This document shows, piece after piece, positions 9,004 through 17,135 of a stretch of DNA of 64,000 nt. Source of the DNA: JAUVXJ01 sp034411995 (lineage in GTDB: Bacteria > Chloroflexota > Anaerolineae > UBA7937 > B3-Chlor); contig DAOUME010000010.1 of the NCBI GenBank assembly GCA_034411995.1, positions 1 to 64,000 of the forward strand, read 5' to 3'. How positions within the stretch are numbered: position 1 is the stretch's first letter; each line of letters starts with the position of its first letter. A program made the translations under genes and the position numbers. The notes below the pieces were generated by a model. It did not search any database, was not told where the DNA came from, and saw nothing but the letters and a program-made list of their open reading frames with translations.

Positions 9004-9458
9004 GCAGGAAGAAGCGCGTCCTGTTCCTGTGCACCGGCATCTCGGCACGCAGTCAGATGGCCGAAGGCCTGGTCAACAGCTTCCTTGGGGACCGCTGGGA
9101 AGCGTACTCGGCAGGTAGCCAACCGGCCGCATCCGTCCACCCTTTGGCGGTCGAAGTGATGAGAGAATGGGGAATCGACATCTCCGACCACGAGCCGGAG
9201 TCGGTGCATCGGTTCCAGGATGATCCCTTCGACGCGGTGATCACTCTCTGCGACGATGCCGCCCGTAGCTGTCCCCTGTGGGTTGGCGCTGGCCAGATTG
9301 TACACCTGGCCTTCCCCGACCCGGCTGGGGCACAGGGAGAACTTGATGCTCGATCTGAGGTCTTCCGTCAGGTGAGAGACGACATCCGAGACAAGGTGCT
9401 CGGCCACCTTCGGCAGCTAAACGACGGCCTGGACAAGGAGGACACCCATGACTCGTGA
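9000..9458 (+). CDS. arsC: arsenate reductase, thioredoxin-coupled (LMW-PTPase fold)
   Basis: 152 residues. The P-loop is C11-TGISA-R17, matching the CX5R motif of ArsC and low-molecular-weight phosphatases. C84 and C91 (LCDDAARSC) are spaced as the redox relay cysteines of the thioredoxin-coupled ArsC family, which reduces arsenate to arsenite. Usual P-loop residues Asn and Cys (TGNSCR) are Ile and Ala here. The start overlaps the pstB stop and the 3' end overlaps phoU by 11 bases, so it is embedded in the phosphate operon. This fits arsenate entering through Pst, though a protein-tyrosine-phosphatase role is not excluded. Confidence 0.85.
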   Translation: MSRKKRVLFLCTGISARSQMAEGLVNSFLGDRWEAYSAGSQPAASVHPLAVEVMREWGIDISDHEPESVHRFQDDPFDAVITLCDDAARSCPLWVGAGQIVHLAFPDPAGAQGELDARSEVFRQVRDDIRDKVLGHLRQLNDGLDKEDTHDS

Positions 9459-10134
9459 GACGTTTGACCGAGAACTACAGCGCCTCCAAGACGAGGTCCT
9501 GGTCCTGGGCAGCCTGGTGGAGAAGGCCATCGTGGAGTCAGTCGAATTGCTCAAGCGGCGCGATACCGTCGGTGCCCGCCATCTCATCGCCGAGGATCGG
9601 CGCCTGATCAACGAGAAGCGCTTCGCCATCGAGTCGGAAGCCCTGACGCTCATCGCCACCCAGCAACCGATGGCCGGGGACTTGAGGGTGATCGCCGCGG
9701 TCATAGAGATCGCCCACGAACTGGAAAGAATGGGAGACTACGCCAAGGGAATAGCGAAGATAAACGTGATGATGGGTGATGAACCCCTCTTGAAGCCTCT
9801 GATCGACGTGCCCCTGATGGCGGAGAAGGCACGCGACATGCTTCACAGAGCGCTGGAGGCCTTCGTAAATCGAGACGTGGAGCTGGCGCGGGCCATTCCC
9901 AAGGAAGACGATGAGGTCGATGCCCTGTACAACCAGGTATACAGGGAGTTGCTGACCCTCATGATGGAGAACCCCCGCGACATAGACCGCGCCACCTATC
10001 TTCTCTGGGTAGCCCACAACCTCGAGCGGACCGCCGATCGGGTCGCCAACATCTGCGAGCGCGTGATCTTCATGGTCACAGGAGAGTTCATCGAAATGGA
10101 CGTGGATGATGTGAGTCCCGCTGGCATCCGGTGA
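9448..10134 (+). CDS. phoU: phosphate signalling regulator PhoU
   Basis: 228 residues forming two three-helix bundles. Both carry the PhoU metal-binding pattern: AAVIEIAHELERMGDYAKGIA at about 88-108 and LLWVAHNLERTADRVANICE at about 183-202. PhoU links Pst transport to PhoR and represses the Pho regulon when phosphate is plentiful. It is the last gene of the operon, overlapping arsC by 11 bases. It converges on the second pst operon, whose pstB ends 79 bases further on. Confidence 0.95.
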   Translation: MTRETFDRELQRLQDEVLVLGSLVEKAIVESVELLKRRDTVGARHLIAEDRRLINEKRFAIESEALTLIATQQPMAGDLRVIAAVIEIAHELERMGDYAKGIAKINVMMGDEPLLKPLIDVPLMAEKARDMLHRALEAFVNRDVELARAIPKEDDEVDALYNQVYRELLTLMMENPRDIDRATYLLWVAHNLERTADRVANICERVIFMVTGEFIEMDVDDVSPAGIR

Positions 10135-10213
10135 GCTCAACGCACGACGAGGCGAGAGCCGCATCGCCCGCGCGCCCGGTATGCTCGCTGACGTGCGACG
10201 GGCGGGCGCCTCG

Positions 10214-10990
10214 CTACCCGAAGCGTCCGGTGATGTAGTCGTCGGTTCTGGAGTCCCGGGGCCTGGTGAACACCTGCTCCGCCGGCCCGTGCTCCACCAG
10301 CTCCCCCATCAGCAGGAAGGCCACCTTGTCCCCAATTCGCGAGGCCTGCTGTACGTTATGGGGCACGATCACGATGCAGTGATCCCCTTTCAGGGCCAGC
10401 AGCGCTTCCTCCACCTTCATCGTGGAGATGGGGTCCAGGCCCGAGCAAGGCTCGTCCAGCAGGATAACGTCAGGCTCCAACGCCAGGACCCGCGCCAGAC
10501 AGAGCCTCTGCTGTTGTCCCCCAGAGAGCGCGGTGGCTGGCTCCTGGAGCCGATCCTTGACCTCGTCCCAGACTGCCGCTGCCCTCAGCGATCGTTCCAC
10601 CAGCGAATCGAGCTCACCTTTATCCTTGCCGGCCCTGAGCTGCGGTCCGTAGGCCACGTTCTGCCAGATCGACAAGGGTAGTGGCACCGGCACCGCGAAG
10701 ACGATACCCACCCGCGTCCGCAACTGCGTTACGCTGACCGCGGGATCGTGGATGTTCTTGCCGTCCAGCAACACCTCGCCTTCCAGACGCCCCTCTTTGG
10801 CGAGGTCGGTGAGCCTGTTCAAAATCCGCAGTAACGTGCTCTTGCCCGACATGCCAGGCCCGATGACAGCCAGGATCTCGTTCCCCAGGATCTCCAGATT
10901 CACGTGCTGCAGCGCAGGCGCGTCACCGTAGTAGAAGCTCACGTCGTTGAGCAGAAATTTCGGCTCCCGAGGCATGGGCGTCACCTTCAT
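10214..10990 (-). CDS. pstB: second PstB-like phosphate transporter ATPase with altered P-loop and Q-loop
   Basis: 258 residues, clearly PstB by length and by FYYG, LSGGQQQRLCLARVLAL, VILLDEPCSGLDP and the C-terminal DDYITGRFG. Two positions depart from the family. Walker A reads GPGMSGKST, still GX4GKS but with Met where the fourth residue is normally Gly. The Q-loop reads VGIVFAVPVPLPLS, with Ala replacing the Gln that couples ATP binding to the permease. I chose ATG 10990, which overlaps the pstA2 stop (TGATG). It is the last gene of pstS2-C2-A2-B2. It is probably functional but specialised; loss of activity is possible. Confidence 0.9.
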   Translation of the reverse strand: MKVTPMPREPKFLLNDVSFYYGDAPALQHVNLEILGNEILAVIGPGMSGKSTLLRILNRLTDLAKEGRLEGEVLLDGKNIHDPAVSVTQLRTRVGIVFAVPVPLPLSIWQNVAYGPQLRAGKDKGELDSLVERSLRAAAVWDEVKDRLQEPATALSGGQQQRLCLARVLALEPDVILLDEPCSGLDPISTMKVEEALLALKGDHCIVIVPHNVQQASRIGDKVAFLLMGELVEHGPAEQVFTRPRDSRTDDYITGRFG

Positions 10991-11841
10991 CACCACTGGC
11001 GACGACGACGGTAGTAGCGTCGGATGAGTGTAGCCAACAGATTCATGGTCAGAACGAAGACCATCAACACCAGCGCCGTGCCGTACTGGATCCGAACGGG
11101 CATACCGGGCACCTGGGTGGAGATCACGAACAGGTGGTAGGGCAGGGCCATCGTCTGGTCGAAGACGGAATGGGGAAGCCGGGGCAGGAAGAAAGCGGCC
11201 ACGGTGAACAGGATGGGGGCGGTCTCACCCGCCGCGCGTTCCAGGCCCAAGACGATGCCGGTCATGATGCCAGGCAGCGCCTGCCGCAGAATCACCTTCC
11301 GTACGCCCTGCCAGGTGGTCCCGCCCAGAGAAGCGTTCACCACCCTGAAGCTCTGGGGAACCGTCGTCAGCGCCTGCTCCGTCGTGCTGATGATCACGGG
11401 CAGGGTCATGATGCCCAGGGTTAGCGACCCGGCCACGATCGACATGCCGAACCTGAGGAAGATCACGAACAGGCCGAGACCGAAGAGGCCGTAGACCACC
11501 GAGGGCACCCCGGCCAGATTGATGATGGCCAGACGTATCGTGCGCGTGAACCAGTTGTCTGGCGCATACTCCGCGAGGTAGACTCCCGCTCCCACGCCCA
11601 ACGGTATGGAGGTCACGGCGGTGCCGATGCTCAACCACACGGTCCCTACCAGCGCTGGAAAGATGCCTCCCTCACGCATTCCGCTGCGGGGCATAGAGGC
11701 GATGAACTCCCAACCCATAGCACCCGCGCCCTGCACGACTATGTAGCCCACAACCAGGACCAGGGGTATCACCACACCCACCGCACACGCTGTGATGACG
11801 CCGAAGGCTACCTTCTGCGTGGTGTACCGGGGGATCTTCAC
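10990..11841 (-). CDS. pstA: phosphate ABC transporter permease PstA, second copy
   Basis: 283 residues with six predicted membrane helices. LAGVPSVVYGLFGLGLF and TVPQSFRVVNASLGGTTWQGV, then LPGIMTGIVLGLERAAGETAPILF, mark it as PstA. The loop residues differ clearly from the first PstA (MAINLY 'RVVNASLGG' against 'REGSLALGA'), so this is an old paralogue and not a recent duplication. The GTG at 11841 overlaps the pstC2 stop (GTGA), indicating coupling within the operon. Its partner ATPase is the unusual PstB downstream. Confidence 0.93.
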   Translation of the reverse strand: MKIPRYTTQKVAFGVITACAVGVVIPLVLVVGYIVVQGAGAMGWEFIASMPRSGMREGGIFPALVGTVWLSIGTAVTSIPLGVGAGVYLAEYAPDNWFTRTIRLAIINLAGVPSVVYGLFGLGLFVIFLRFGMSIVAGSLTLGIMTLPVIISTTEQALTTVPQSFRVVNASLGGTTWQGVRKVILRQALPGIMTGIVLGLERAAGETAPILFTVAAFFLPRLPHSVFDQTMALPYHLFVISTQVPGMPVRIQYGTALVLMVFVLTMNLLATLIRRYYRRRRQW

Positions 11842-12752
11842 GCCAGGAACCTCCCTCCGCCTCCCCTCTGCTGACGGAAGATGGTCAAGGCTGCCGCCAG
11901 GTTGATCACAAAGGTGAGGACGAAGAGCACCAGTCCCACCACGAACAGCACGTGGTAGTGGGTGCTACCCCGCGCCACTTCCCCCATCTCCGCGGCGATG
12001 GTGGCCGTCATCGTGCGCACGGGCCGCAGAAAGGCATCCAAACCCAGGGGCATCCTGGCGGCGTTCCCGGCCACCATCATCACGGTCATCGTTTCGCCAA
12101 TGGCGCGCCCTACGCCCAGCATGACTGCGGTGATGATCCCGGGCCGGGCTGCCGGCAGCACCACTCGCCAAATGGTCTGCCATTGCGTGGCGCTCAGAGC
12201 GTAGGCCGCGTGACGGTAGGAAGCCGGCACGGCATCCACGGCATCCTCGGCGATACTGATGATGGTGGGCAGCGCCATGTACGCCAGGAGCAGCACGCCG
12301 GTCAACGCCGTCAAGCCGGTAGGCGCTCCGGAGAACTGCCGGACCAGCGGGGACACAAGTTGAATGCCGATGAAGCCTATCACCACCGAAGGTATGCCAG
12401 CGATGATCTCAATGGCCGGTTTGAGGATCTCTCTCACCCACTCCGGTGCGATCTCACCAATGAAGATGGCCGTGGCCACGCCAAGCGGTAGGGAAATGGC
12501 AATCGCCCCCAGAGTTACCAGGAGCGAGCCCAGCACCAGAGGGGCAAGCCCATAGATCTCGAAGGTGGGGTACCACCGCTGCCCCAGGAGGTTCGACACG
12601 GGAACTTCGAGGAGGGCAGGGACACCTTCCTTCACCAGGAAGAGGAAGATGAGGAGAACGAAAGCGATGGCCGACACGCCCATCAAGCGTATCAGTTGCT
12701 CGACAAGGAACTCCCGCCAGTCCAGGTCCTTGGGCACTGCCGGAGTTTGCAC
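11838..12752 (-). CDS. pstC: phosphate ABC transporter permease PstC, second copy
   Basis: 304 residues with six membrane helices. The family motifs IAGIPSVVIGFIGIQLV and AVPASYRHAAYALSATQWQT, then LPAARPGIITAVMLGVGRAIGETMTVMM, are present. The GTG start at 12752 follows AAGGAG at seven bases. It lies 38 bases downstream of pstS2 and overlaps pstA2. The order S-C-A-B equals that of the first operon but without phoU or arsC. Confidence 0.93.
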   Translation of the reverse strand: MQTPAVPKDLDWREFLVEQLIRLMGVSAIAFVLLIFLFLVKEGVPALLEVPVSNLLGQRWYPTFEIYGLAPLVLGSLLVTLGAIAISLPLGVATAIFIGEIAPEWVREILKPAIEIIAGIPSVVIGFIGIQLVSPLVRQFSGAPTGLTALTGVLLLAYMALPTIISIAEDAVDAVPASYRHAAYALSATQWQTIWRVVLPAARPGIITAVMLGVGRAIGETMTVMMVAGNAARMPLGLDAFLRPVRTMTATIAAEMGEVARGSTHYHVLFVVGLVLFVLTFVINLAAALTIFRQQRGGGGRFLA

Positions 12753-12790
12753 CGGCCACTCCTTGGGATCAGACGGTTGCAGAGACTAGA

Positions 12791-13675
12791 TCAGGACCCT
12801 GAGAGAGGCACGAACCCCAGCTCTACAACGATCTTCTGACCATCCTCGCTGACTATCCAGTCCAGATACTCTCTGATCGCCCCCGTTGGCTCTCCCCTCG
12901 TATACATGTACAGCGGCCGCGCGATGGGATAGGTGCCGTCCTTCACCGTCTCGACCGTGGGAGCAACGAAAGGCCCGCTCGCATCGGGGGCGACCTTCAC
13001 AGTTTTCTGCTGGGGCGTGACGTAACCCAGCCCATCGTAGCCGATGGCGTTGGGGTTCTGAGACACCTCCAGGCCGATCACCTCCGACGACGCCAACAAC
13101 AGCGCCTCAGCGGAGAAAAGGTCGTGGTTGTCCGGGTCGCCGCGCCGGACCACCTCCTCCAGGAAGAACACGTAGGTCCCGGAGTTGCTCTCCCTCGACG
13201 CCAGTACTACTGGCCTGTCCTCGCCCCCCACGTCCCGCCAGTTCGTGATGCGGCCCGTGAAGAGGTCAGAGATCTGGGGGATGGACAGCTCATCGACGGG
13301 GTTGCCCGGATTCACCACCACGGCGATGGCGTCCAGAGCCACCACGTGCTCCACAGGCGCCGCCCCACGCTCCTCGGCTTGCTGGATCTCCTCCTCTTTC
13401 ATCTCGCGCGACGCGTTGGCGATCTCCGCGGATCCGTTGATCAAGGCAGCGATGCCCGTTCCAGATCCCCCACCCGTCACAGACACGGAGACCTCCGGAT
13501 GGAGGTCGTGATAGGCTTCGGCCCAGGCCAGGGCCAGGTTGACCATGGTGTCAGACCCGACGTTGGTGATGGTGATGATGGGAGAAAGGGGCCCTGTGGG
13601 ACTCGATCCCGAGCACGAGACCAGGAGGAAGAAAAGGATGGAGAACAACAGAAGGCCAACAAACACACGTGGCAA
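12791..13675 (-). CDS. pstS: phosphate-binding lipoprotein PstS, second copy
   Basis: About 294 residues. The signal peptide LPRVFVGLLLFSILFFLLVSC ends in a lipobox Cys. Phosphate-binding features are TNVGSDTMVNLALAWAE, VTGGGSGTGIAALI, IANASREMK and ASRESNSGTYVFF. I chose TTG 13675 because AAGGAAGGGGAGAGG lies seven bases before it. A GTG at 13702 is also in frame, but the promoter at 13709-13737 would make it leaderless. The first PstS and this one are distant, which suggests different affinity or conditions. It heads the minus-strand operon S-C-A-B. Confidence 0.92.
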   Translation of the reverse strand: MPRVFVGLLLFSILFFLLVSCSGSSPTGPLSPIITITNVGSDTMVNLALAWAEAYHDLHPEVSVSVTGGGSGTGIAALINGSAEIANASREMKEEEIQQAEERGAAPVEHVVALDAIAVVVNPGNPVDELSIPQISDLFTGRITNWRDVGGEDRPVVLASRESNSGTYVFFLEEVVRRGDPDNHDLFSAEALLLASSEVIGLEVSQNPNAIGYDGLGYVTPQQKTVKVAPDASGPFVAPTVETVKDGTYPIARPLYMYTRGEPTGAIREYLDWIVSEDGQKIVVELGFVPLSGS

Positions 13676-13708
13676 CGACGCACCTCTCCCCTTCCTTTTC
13701 ACACTCTC

Positions 13709-13737
13709 ATTATAGCTTCTGCTCTACCTCGCGTCAA
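13709..13737 (-). promoter_or_regulatory. promoter of the second pst operon
   Basis: On the minus strand TTGACG (13737-13732), a 17-base spacer, then TATAAT (13714-13709). Initiation would fall near 13702, only about 27 bases before the TTG start with a good SD, or exactly at the alternative GTG. I see no 11-bp Pho-box repeats in this divergent region (13703-13923), unlike the first operon. Confidence 0.65.
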
Positions 13738-13847
13738 CCTTCGTCCCATCCCTGGGCCCTTGGCGCTCACGAGCCAAGCCTCGAGACCCGCAGCCCCCAA
13801 CTCTGCCATAAGGGTGTTAGTTTCCTTCGCACGCACGGCACTGTATC

Positions 13848-13877
13848 TTGCTCAGGGCTCTTCTGGTGTGATAGAAT
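13848..13877 (+). promoter_or_regulatory. putative promoter of the third pstB
   Basis: TTGCTC (13848-13853), 18 bases, TAGAAT (13872-13877). The hexamers and spacing are the same as before phoB at 2668-2697. It fires divergently from the pstS2 promoter. The expected leader is about 40 bases before TTG 13924. Confidence 0.5.
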
Positions 13878-13923
13878 CGGACGCCTGGGGACTTCGCCGA
13901 GGCTCCAGCACGGGGGCAACGCG

Positions 13924-14676
13924 TTGAGTCAGAACAGAATGGAAGTCAACAGCGTCAACTTCTATTACGGGGAAACGAGGGCCCTGCACGACGTCAGCCT
14001 GAGCCTCAAGGACAGGCAGATCACCGCCCTCATCGGGCCGTCAGGCTGTGGCAAGTCCACCTTTCTGCGCCTCCTCAACCGTATGAATGACCTCATCCCC
14101 GGCACTAGGCTCGAGGGCAGCGTGCTTCTGGACGGCCACGACATCTACGCTCCTGACGTGGATGTGGTGGAGCTGCGCCGGCGCGTAGGCATGGTCTTCC
14201 AGAGGCCAAACCCTTTTCCGCAGTCGATCTATTCCAACGTCGCATTCGGTCCCCGCGTGCTGGGGATGGATGACGACCTGGATGGAGTCGTGGAAACCAG
14301 TCTCAAGGCCGCTGCCCTGTGGGACGAAGTCAAGGACAAGCTGAACAGTTCCGCCATGGACCTGGCCGCGGGCCAGCAGCAGCGCCTCTGTATCGCCCGC
14401 GTCCTGGCCGTCCAACCAGAGGTCATCCTGCTGGACGAACCATGTTCAGCGCTGGACCCCATAGCGACCCTGGAGATCGAAGAGCTCATGCAGGAACTGA
14501 AACGAGAATACACGATCGTCATCGTGACTCACAACATGCAGCAGGCAGCCAGGGCTTCCGACTGGGCCGGCCTCTTCTGGCTGGGCGAGCTGGTCGAGTA
14601 CAACGATACCCCCACGATGTTCACCACACCACGACACCCCAAGACCGAGGCCTACCTCACCGGACGGGTGGGCTAG
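13924..14676 (+). CDS. pstB: third PstB-like ATPase, not linked to its own permeases
   Basis: About 250 residues. Walker A GPSGCGKST, Q-loop VGMVFQRPNPFPQS, Walker B VILLDEPCSALDP and switch VTHNMQQAAR are normal. The ABC signature, normally LSGGQ, reads LAAGQQQR. I chose TTG 13924 because GGGGG lies seven bases upstream; ATG 13939 lacks an SD. The gene diverges from pstS2 and is followed by a membrane flavodoxin-like gene rather than permeases. It might power either permease pair or act in regulation. The altered signature suggests changed ATP turnover. Confidence 0.88.
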   Translation: MSQNRMEVNSVNFYYGETRALHDVSLSLKDRQITALIGPSGCGKSTFLRLLNRMNDLIPGTRLEGSVLLDGHDIYAPDVDVVELRRRVGMVFQRPNPFPQSIYSNVAFGPRVLGMDDDLDGVVETSLKAAALWDEVKDKLNSSAMDLAAGQQQRLCIARVLAVQPEVILLDEPCSALDPIATLEIEELMQELKREYTIVIVTHNMQQAARASDWAGLFWLGELVEYNDTPTMFTTPRHPKTEAYLTGRVG

Positions 14677-14720
14677 ACCGTACGGAGGAAGCGTTGACTG
14701 AAGAGAGGAGAGCACGTCAC

Positions 14721-15545
14721 ATGCCCCTTATGCCCATCGTCATGGTAGTCGTCATCCTCGTGCTCCTGGTCACCGTGGGCTGGCTTGCCTACTGGGGGTA
14801 CACGCACCAGCACATCTGGCTCATGGCCCTGATCCCCGGCCTGGCTGCCGGGTTGCTCCTCTGGGCCGCCGCCGTGGTCCGGCTGCCGTTTCCGGTCGTG
14901 GTCCTGGTGCTGATCGCCAACGCCCTGGCGCTGGTCGCTGGATGTTGGTGGGCCTACAGGTCTACGGACGGCGCGTTCGTGAGGCTTCTGGCAGTGGGCG
15001 GCGCGACCCTCGTCCTGATGCTGGTCCTCTGGTTCGGCGCGCTGTCCTACTGGGTCAACATGGAGGTAGTCAGCCCGCTGGAGGTACTGAACCTGGAGGG
15101 CGACGCCGGGGCCGTGCTGGTGGTATACCACCCCGGGAAGAGCAGCTTCCAGCGCGACGTGAGCTACGCCTTCGCCGAGGGGCTCGTCTCCCAGGGCTGG
15201 CGCGTGCAGATCACCACGGCCAGCTCCCATGCCCCCACCGACCTCTCCCCCTACGATCTCCTGGTCCTCGGTGCTCCTACCTACGACTGGCTGCCCGCCA
15301 GGCGCCTCCAGGCCTACGTGAGAGGCCTTGGGGATCTGGCAGGAAAACCCACCGTCACCATCATCTCGGGAGCGGGGTATACCGTGCTGTCGCAACCTGC
15401 GTTGGACAGAATGGTGCAGGAGGCCGGTGGCAAAGTAGTCAAGTCGCTGGCCGTGTGGTCCATGGCACCCAACGAGGACGTCTACGGCGTCAGCGACGCG
15501 AGAGAAGCGATGCGGCAGGCCGCACCAGGGATCTCGCTTCCGTGA
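14721..15545 (+). CDS. membrane-anchored flavodoxin-like protein
   Basis: 274 residues. The first about 110 residues hold four predicted transmembrane helices. Residues 120-274 look like a flavodoxin fold: AVLVVYHPGKSSFQRDVSYA resembles the FMN phosphate loop, then YDLLVLGAPTYDWLPARR and KPTVTIISGAGYT correspond to the later FMN loops. Such a protein could move electrons at the membrane, but no partner is evident. ATG 14721 follows GAGAGGAG. Its GTGA overlap with the next gene links it to lipid synthesis. The cofactor and function are inferred only from these motifs. Confidence 0.65.
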   Translation: MPLMPIVMVVVILVLLVTVGWLAYWGYTHQHIWLMALIPGLAAGLLLWAAAVVRLPFPVVVLVLIANALALVAGCWWAYRSTDGAFVRLLAVGGATLVLMLVLWFGALSYWVNMEVVSPLEVLNLEGDAGAVLVVYHPGKSSFQRDVSYAFAEGLVSQGWRVQITTASSHAPTDLSPYDLLVLGAPTYDWLPARRLQAYVRGLGDLAGKPTVTIISGAGYTVLSQPALDRMVQEAGGKVVKSLAVWSMAPNEDVYGVSDAREAMRQAAPGISLP

Positions 15546-16105
15546 TCGTGGGGGACAGAGCGGATGCAGAGGGCCGGGACGAGTCGACCAGGCTGGCCAG
15601 GCTGCTGTCCATCCTCATCGTAACGCGGGGTGGCTGTGCCCTTCTCGTCTTCTACACCATCGTCCACGAGCTGAGACTCCTCGCCGTCTGCCTTTTCGCG
15701 GTGGCCTGTCTGACCGATCTCGTCGACGGCCAGCTAGCCAAACGAATGGGGGTCTCGCCATCCCTGGGGAGCTACGGAGACGCCACCGCCGACTTTCTCC
15801 TCGTCCTGGGCGCCTTCTCCGCCTTCTGCGTCAGGGGCCTCTTTCCCCTCTGGACCCTGGTCATCGTGGTGCTGATGTTCCTGCAATTCGTCTTCACCTC
15901 CGGGCTACAGGGACCACTATACGATCCCGTGGGCAAGTACTATGGCGCCGCGCTGTTTGGGGCTGTGGGTATCACACTGGTCCTGGACAACCCGGTCGTG
16001 CGCCAGGCTGTGCTCATGGGCGTGATCGCGTCCACAGCGGCCTCGGCGGCGAGCCGCGCTCTGCTCTTCTTCCGGCTGCGCAGGGGAGAGACGAGAGCAG
16101 AGTAG
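15542..16105 (+). CDS. CDP-alcohol phosphatidyltransferase family protein
   Basis: 187 residues starting at GTG 15542, which overlaps the previous stop. The family signature DG-2x-A(R)-8x-G-3x-D-3x-D is seen as DLVDGQLAK, then LGSYGDATAD, with the usual Arg replaced by Lys. Several hydrophobic helices follow. These enzymes displace CMP from CDP-diacylglycerol or a similar lipid and attach an alcohol such as glycerol phosphate, inositol phosphate or serine. It is shorter than most PgsA/PssA members and the acceptor cannot be told. It ends the pstB3-flavodoxin-transferase set. Confidence 0.8.
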   Translation: MIVGDRADAEGRDESTRLARLLSILIVTRGGCALLVFYTIVHELRLLAVCLFAVACLTDLVDGQLAKRMGVSPSLGSYGDATADFLLVLGAFSAFCVRGLFPLWTLVIVVLMFLQFVFTSGLQGPLYDPVGKYYGAALFGAVGITLVLDNPVVRQAVLMGVIASTAASAASRALLFFRLRRGETRAE

Positions 16106-16277
16106 CCCGCTCCGATCCCGGGGCCAGTCAGGGGGTGAGGGGGCGGTGCGCTCCCTCGACAGCGGCTAGCAACTCCACGCACTGTGGGCCACGGCCGGCG
16201 GCGTTTTCAGTCGTCCGAGCATCTCCAACGGGCCTTCGATGCTCAGTCTGTCGCTCGCGGAGTTCACCTCCAGGGGG

Positions 16278-16305
16278 GTAGCCGCACGGCGTGCCGTGCG
16301 GCTAC
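16278..16305. repeat. palindrome with GTAG/CTAC ends
   Basis: Arms GTAGCCGCACGGC and GCCGTGCGGCTAC (13 bp, perfect) around a GT centre. It is a hairpin-forming interspersed-repeat type of element and lies just upstream of the 222-bp tandem repeats, which carry palindromes with the same GTAG/CTAC termini. Confidence 0.7.
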
Positions 16306-16328
16306 GATCAACCCGCGCTGTGCTCCGG

Positions 16329-16994
16329 TGGCCAGAACCGCACCGCCGCCTCAATGGCCCATGCCGCCGCGCGTAGGGCAAACTTGAAGTTTGCCCTACG
16401 CTCCTTGCTTGCCACGGTATGCTGCGCCAAGACCCCCAGGTCGCAACGATCACCAAACGGGGTACAATTGCGAATGATCATGGCCTCTGCTCGAAACGGA
16501 GGAGCCGCCTTTGAGCACGGAAAAGGACAGCACCCAAATCACCGCCCCTGTGGCCAGAAGCGCACTGCCGCCTCCACGGCCCATGCCGCACGTCCGTACG
16601 GCAGACTTGAAGTTTGCCCTACGCTCCTGGCTTGCCACGGTATGCCGCGCGAAGACCCCCCGATAGCAGGAATCACCAAACAGGATACCGTTGCGAACGA
16701 TCATGGCCGTCGCTCGAAACGGAGGGGCCGCCTTCGAGCACGGAAAAGGACCGCACCCAAATCACGCCCCTGTGGCCAGAACCGCACTGCCGCCTCGATG
16801 GCCCATGCCGCACGTCCGTAGGGCAAACTTGAAGTTTGCCCTACGCTCCTTGCCTGCCACGGCATGCCGCGCCAAGACCTCCAGATAGCAAGAATCTCCA
16901 GAGCAAATACAGTTGCGAACGATCATGCCGGTCGCTCGAAACGGATGAGCCGCCTTCGAGCACGGAAAAGGACAGCACCCAAATCACCGCCCCT
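16329..16994. repeat. three tandem 222-bp repeats, each with a 27-nt palindrome
   Basis: The segment starting TGGCCAGAA recurs at 16329, 16551 and 16773, exactly 222 bases apart, and a fragment of the unit end is seen up to about 16994. Each unit carries a palindrome with arms GTAGGGCAAACTT and AAGTTTGCCCTAC around one G, at 16373-16399, 16596-16622 and 16818-16844. In the first copy the arms extend to 15 bp. The middle copy has two changes in its left arm. The spacer between palindromes is also conserved (GAACGATCATG, CGAAACGGA, GAGCACGGAAAAGGA). No transposase is present. Confidence 0.9.
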
Positions 16995-17135
16995 GAGGAC
17001 TCCATCGCCGGATTGAGGGGGGTAGAAGAGGGGCCAGCTCGTTCACCACGAGTGGCCCCTCACCAGTCCGCACCTTCGCCCTGCGCCGTCTCCACGACGG
17101 TCACACAGGGTGGTCACATGCCGGATGACGAAGAC

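Larger units (their letters stand above)
16106..17135. other. 1-kb gene-free stretch built of palindromic and tandem repeats
   Basis: No frame here has a credible protein; the open frames are by-products of the repeats described in separate entries. The segment 17000-17135, after the last repeat, shows nothing I recognise. Confidence 0.6.

Noticed and set aside
13124..13927. 267-codon frame on the plus strand
   Set aside because: It is antisense to the second pstS and its divergent promoter region; Arg/His-rich content is the mark of GC-rich shadow frames.
16329..16994. CRISPR array
   Set aside because: Unit length of 222 bp, conserved spacers and only three copies do not fit a CRISPR array.
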